Source of the DNA: Chlorobiota bacterium
GTDB lineage: Bacteria > Bacteroidota > Bacteroidia > Bacteroidales > JAADGE01
DNA: 9,870 nt
Direction: 5' to 3'
Assembly (NCBI GenBank): GCA_030592825.1
Contig: JAUVIG010000109.1
Coordinates: forward strand, 1 to 9,870
The position numbers and the translations under genes were made by a program. Numbering within the stretch: position 1 is the stretch's first letter; the number at the start of each line of letters is the position of its first letter. Positions 7,369 through 9,870 of the stretch are shown one piece after another. The notes under the pieces were generated by a model. The model ran no database searches and was not told where the DNA came from. It was given only the letters and a program-made list of their open reading frames with translations.

Positions 7369-7602
7369 ATGAAAAATTGGAAAAAATATATTGAGACTAA
7401 TCCAAAAAAAATGTATGGAAAACCTGTTATAGTTGGTACAAGAGTTCCTGTAGATTTGATATTAGAAAAAATGTCTGCAGGAGAAACAATAAATCAGCTG
7501 TTGAAATCATATCCTCATTTAAGCAAAGAAGCAATATTTGCGTGTTTGAGATTTGCATCAGAGTCAGTTAAAAATGAAAAAGTATTCTCATTAGCTTCAT
7601 AG
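7369..7602 (+). CDS. DUF433 family protein, VapB-like antitoxin type
   Basis: 77-aa protein of the DUF433 family, small helix-turn-helix proteins normally encoded directly before a DUF5615 PIN-like nuclease and regarded as toxin-antitoxin pairs. The family signature GKPVIVGTRVPVDLI is at residues 17-31, followed by SAGETINQLLKSYPHLS and the closing helix EAIFACLRFASESV. The length is typical and the frame intact. It is followed after 3 nt by a short reading frame that matches only the start of a DUF5615 protein, so the antitoxin may now be without a functional partner. A good -7 box (TATCTTTG, 7309-7316) lies about 50 nt upstream, and a repeated 10-mer (TGTAAAGTAA) flanks it. The antitoxin role is inferred from family context rather than shown here. 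Confidence 0.9.
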   Translation: MKNWKKYIETNPKKMYGKPVIVGTRVPVDLILEKMSAGETINQLLKSYPHLSKEAIFACLRFASESVKNEKVFSLAS

Positions 7603-7605
7603 ATT

Positions 7606-7758
7606 ATGTACAAGTTAGTATTAGATGAAAGTGTAGATTATGAAATTGTTGAGGATTTAAGAGAGGCAGGTTTTGAAGTTTTCTCAATTTTAGAAAAAAG
7701 ATCCGGTATTTTTGCGGTGCTTTCATCAAATAAGCTTAGGGTAAGAGAAATAAAATAA
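7606..7758 (+). pseudogene. Truncated DUF5615 (PIN-like) toxin remnant
   Basis: Short frame of 50 codons starting 3 nt after the DUF433 stop, translating to a protein that begins MYKLVLDESVDYEIVEDLRE. The first roughly 35 residues fit the N-terminus of DUF5615/Mut7-C-like PIN proteins: a hydrophobic strand, an acidic pair, a helix, then AGFEVFSI and SGI. Members are normally about 110-120 aa. The expected next part (SDEEVL, then a LLTEDKDFG-type acidic motif) is absent; instead the frame runs through unrelated FAVLSSNKLRVREIK to a stop. The other two plus frames after about 7711 do not restore the family sequence, so this looks like an internal deletion rather than a simple frameshift. The next gene starts 15 nt later. 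It may still be translated as a short peptide; nuclease activity is unlikely. Confidence 0.7.
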
Positions 7759-7773
7759 AAAAGATAATTATTA

Positions 7774-9030
7774 ATGAAGAAACTAATCATAATATTCCTG
7801 TTTTTATTTTTATTTGTTAATCTTTTCGGAAGATCAATCCTAATCCCAATGGATGAAAGCCAAAAAGACCACCTAAAAGCCTACGGAATAACATACTGGG
7901 TCTTGCAAAACGGAATTGAAGCAAACTGGCTTCTGAATTACAGAGGCGGAAGTTTTAGTATGGATTATGCTAAAGATATTGCTGACGAATGCATCATAAG
8001 GGGTGTATCTTATCAAATAGTCGGTGATGCCGAAATGTCAATTATTTATAATACAATTGCAAGTCCTGAAGTTAATATGGATAAAATTAAACTTGAGAAA
8101 GCTCCTAAAGTTGCAGTTTATGCTCCTGAAACCAACCAACCTTGGGATGATGCCGTTACTCTTGTATTAGAATATGCTGAAATTCCTTATGATCAAATTT
8201 ATGATAAAGAAGTAATTAACGGAGAATTATCTAAATACGATTGGTTGCATTTGCATCACGAAGATTTTACGGGGCAATACGGTAAGTTTTATTCTGCATA
8301 TCGCTATGCTGCTTGGTATAAGGAAAATAAGAGAAAAGCAGAAGCAGATGCCATAAGTTTGGGCTTTAATAAAGTTTCAAAATTAAAATTATTTGTAGCA
8401 AAAAGGATTAAAGAGTATGTATTTAACGGAGGATTTTTATTTGCCATGTGTTCTGCTACTGATTCTTATGATATTGCACTTGCCGCTGAAAATACAGATA
8501 TTTGCGAATCAATGTTTGACGGTGATCCTGCAAATCCTGATTGTCAGAAAAAACTTGACTACTCTAAAACATTAGCATTTAAGGATTTTACAATCATCAG
8601 AAACCCGATGGAATACGAATTTTCAAATATAGACGCTACATCCAAAAGAAGAGTTGCAGAAGAGAATGACTTTTTTATTTTGTTTGAATTCTCTGCAAAA
8701 TGGGATCCTGTACCTACAATGTTATGCCAAAATCATACTAAAGTGATTGACGGCTTTATGGGGCAAACAACTTCATTTGTTAAGGATTTTATAAAATCTG
8801 ATGTTCTTATTATGGGAGAACTTAAATCAAAAAATGAAGCTCGTTATATTCATTCCGAATTAGGACAAGGAACTTGGACTTTTTACGGAGGCCATGATCC
8901 GGAAGATTATCGACATTATGTAGGAGATCCGAAAACAGAACTTAAACTTCACCCGAATTCACCGGGTTATCGCCTGATACTTAATAATATCCTTTTTCCG
9001 GCTGCAAAGAAGAAGAAACTTAAAACATAA
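7774..9030 (+). CDS. Secreted GATase-like hypothetical protein (often labelled asparagine synthetase B)
   Basis: 418-aa exported protein. Residues 1-20 form a signal peptide (MKK, then a Phe/Leu-rich core), after which the mature part begins near SILIPMDE. I recognise the overall sequence as a conserved Bacteroidota family that databases often name asparagine synthetase B. It has none of the features of AsnB, lacking the N-terminal catalytic Cys2 and the PP-loop SGGLDS. Residues 110-145 (PKVAVYAPETNQPWDDAVTLV) and a small-residue turn GGFLFAMCSATDS with C226 resemble the class I glutamine-amidotransferase/DJ-1-like fold. GGHDPEDY (372-379) is a conserved histidine-acid cluster. The lysine-rich C-terminus ends KKKKLKT. 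It starts 15 nt after the toxin remnant and probably shares the DUF433 transcript. The biological role is unknown; a periplasmic or outer-membrane location is inferred. Confidence 0.85.
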   Translation: MKKLIIIFLFLFLFVNLFGRSILIPMDESQKDHLKAYGITYWVLQNGIEANWLLNYRGGSFSMDYAKDIADECIIRGVSYQIVGDAEMSIIYNTIASPEVNMDKIKLEKAPKVAVYAPETNQPWDDAVTLVLEYAEIPYDQIYDKEVINGELSKYDWLHLHHEDFTGQYGKFYSAYRYAAWYKENKRKAEADAISLGFNKVSKLKLFVAKRIKEYVFNGGFLFAMCSATDSYDIALAAENTDICESMFDGDPANPDCQKKLDYSKTLAFKDFTIIRNPMEYEFSNIDATSKRRVAEENDFFILFEFSAKWDPVPTMLCQNHTKVIDGFMGQTTSFVKDFIKSDVLIMGELKSKNEARYIHSELGQGTWTFYGGHDPEDYRHYVGDPKTELKLHPNSPGYRLILNNILFPAAKKKKLKT

Positions 9031-9133
9031 AGGTTATAGTTATAAAGTATTTTGATTTGCTCAAAGAGGCTGTTTGATAATTTATTTTCTCAAGCAAAGT
9101 CGCCAAACCGAAAAGATATTCAATACTATTGGA

Positions 9134-9173
9134 GTCAATTAAACAATATAACAATTTAACAATGCAACAATGT
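9134..9173 (+). repeat. Tandem 8-mer array AACAATNN in the convergent gap
   Basis: Four perfect tandem units (9142-9149, 9150-9157, 9158-9165, 9166-9173) read AACAAT plus AT, TT, GC and GT, preceded by a degenerate fifth (GTCAATTA). The array ends 3 nt before the queE stop codon. The 11-mer AATGCAACAAT within it (9161-9171) is also present on the minus strand at 2483-2493. The rest of the gap (9031-9133) has a weak TTTGCT/AGCAAA inverted repeat (9056-9061 and 9093-9098) and no clear terminator. Confidence 0.7.
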
Positions 9174-9176
9174 TAC

Positions 9177-9797
9177 TTACGGAATATGTAAATATTTATG
9201 AAGTTGAACAGACAAATTCCATTTTGGATTTTTTTTAATATATTCAACAATTTTTGGTGTATTTTCAATTCGTTTGCTCCATTCGGGCTGAAGATATAAT
9301 TTACAATTTTTATTAATATGTTTCGATGCTTCTTCAGCCCAATTGAAATCTTCATCGTTAAATATTATTATTTTCAGCTCATCTGCTTTTTCATAAAGAT
9401 CGGGCAGAGGCGGTTTTTGTATTTTTGGTGAAACACAAATCCAATCCCACTCACCTGTTACGGGATATGCTCCGGAGGTTTCAATAAAAGTTTGTAATTT
9501 TTTTTCTTTTGCTTTTTTACTCAGATAAGTCAAATCATAACTAAAATGTTGCCCTCCTGTAACAACAATTGATTTTGCTTCAGAATTAAAAGCATTTTCA
9601 ATAATGCTGTCGGTTGAAGCTAAAGGATAAATATCTGCATTCCACGATATTTTTGTATCACACCATCTGCAACCTATATCACATCCGCCTATTCTGATAA
9701 AATAAGCTGCTTTGCCTGCATGAAAACCTTCACCTTGTATGCTGTAAAATTCTTGCATCAGAGGCAATTTCTTTCCTTGTTCAAAAATATCTTTCAT
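9177..9797 (-). CDS. queE: 7-carboxy-7-deazaguanine synthase (radical SAM), variant GGQH motif
   Basis: Radical-SAM enzyme that contracts 6-carboxy-tetrahydropterin to 7-carboxy-7-deazaguanine on the way to queuosine-type tRNA bases. The 206-aa length is normal. FYSIQGEGFHAGKAAYFIR (17-35) is the substrate-binding N-terminus, and the 4Fe-4S cysteines are C39, C43 and C46 in a CX3CX2C motif. ETSGAYP (106-112), WICVSPK (119-125) and the closing LHKYLHIP follow the family. The SAM-binding GGEP motif is replaced by GGQH (81-84): the glutamate has become Q83 and the proline H84. This is seen directly in the codons (CAA CAT). The rest of the protein is intact, so it may be active with altered SAM contact, or drifting. 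No other queuosine gene is in the window. It converges on the 7774-9030 gene across 146 bp. Confidence 0.93.
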   Translation of the reverse strand: MKDIFEQGKKLPLMQEFYSIQGEGFHAGKAAYFIRIGGCDIGCRWCDTKISWNADIYPLASTDSIIENAFNSEAKSIVVTGGQHFSYDLTYLSKKAKEKKLQTFIETSGAYPVTGEWDWICVSPKIQKPPLPDLYEKADELKIIIFNDEDFNWAEEASKHINKNCKLYLQPEWSKRIENTPKIVEYIKKNPKWNLSVQLHKYLHIP

Positions 9798-9829
9798 CTG
9801 TTTATTTTTATATTATTTTAAAGGTCAGA

Positions 9830-9868
9830 TAGGAACGCCCTTGCTAAGACACGTCTTAAATCTTCCTA
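9830..9868. repeat. Nested inverted repeat upstream of queE
   Basis: Outer arms TAGGAA (9830-9835) and TTCCTA (9863-9868) enclose inner arms TAAGAC (9845-9850) and GTCTTA (9853-9858). GC content is higher than in the flanking A/T run (9800-9820). On the minus strand a short open frame (about 14 codons) runs in from the window edge to a TGA near 9826, so the stretch could instead be the end of a neighbouring gene. Confidence 0.35.
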
Positions 9869-9870
9869 AC

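Noticed and set aside
7774..9030. Asparagine synthetase B
   Set aside because: No N-terminal nucleophile cysteine, no PP-loop ATP motif, and a signal peptide is present; the database-style name does not match the sequence.
9142..9173. CRISPR-like short array
   Set aside because: Units are 8 nt in direct tandem with no spacers and no cas genes nearby.
9173..9355. Minus-strand 60-codon open frame overlapping queE
   Set aside because: It is in another frame of queE on the same strand, has low-complexity composition and no family resemblance.

Overview
The window is about two-thirds AT and reads as a chromosomal stretch of a Bacteroidota bacterium. Support comes from housekeeping proteins that look like that phylum's versions, start codons without clear Shine-Dalgarno sequences, several TAnnTTTG boxes (the phylum's -7 promoter element) and GC-rich palindromic repeats between AT-rich genes. 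No phage, plasmid, CRISPR, tRNA or rRNA feature was seen.

Layout. Positions 1-4313, minus strand, read in transcription order: ispE (4-diphosphocytidyl-methylerythritol kinase), a membrane-anchored M23 peptidase, dxr (DXP reductoisomerase) and rseP (site-2 intramembrane protease, running off the left edge). Two of these make isoprenoid precursors and two serve the cell envelope. A candidate promoter and a roughly 130-nt hairpin-rich leader lie between the M23 gene and dxr. ispE diverges from accA (acetyl-CoA carboxylase alpha subunit, 4455-5408, plus strand) across 141 bp that hold a good promoter overlapping a perfect 16-bp palindrome. accA is followed by a cluster of GNA-loop hairpins resembling a REP-type repeat, then dnaB (5652-7217). 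Next come a DUF433 antitoxin-type gene (7369-7602), a 50-codon remnant of its usual DUF5615 toxin partner (7606-7758), and a secreted GATase-like protein of a family often labelled asparagine synthetase B (7774-9030). A convergent gap with a tandem 8-bp repeat separates this from queE (7-carboxy-7-deazaguanine synthase, 9177-9797, minus strand). The last 50 bases hold a nested inverted repeat.

Most of the window is ordinary core genome and I do not see a clear new multi-gene system. The points most worth a second look are: (1) an AACAATNN 8-mer array found at three places, two of which flank a 69-bp hairpin element in front of dxr, as if the element had inserted into an array; (2) the hairpin cluster after accA; (3) the apparently toxin-less DUF433 unit; (4) QueE with GGQH in place of the radical-SAM GGEP motif; (5) an SSB-like acidic DTPF tail on DnaB; (6) the palindrome overlapping the accA promoter.
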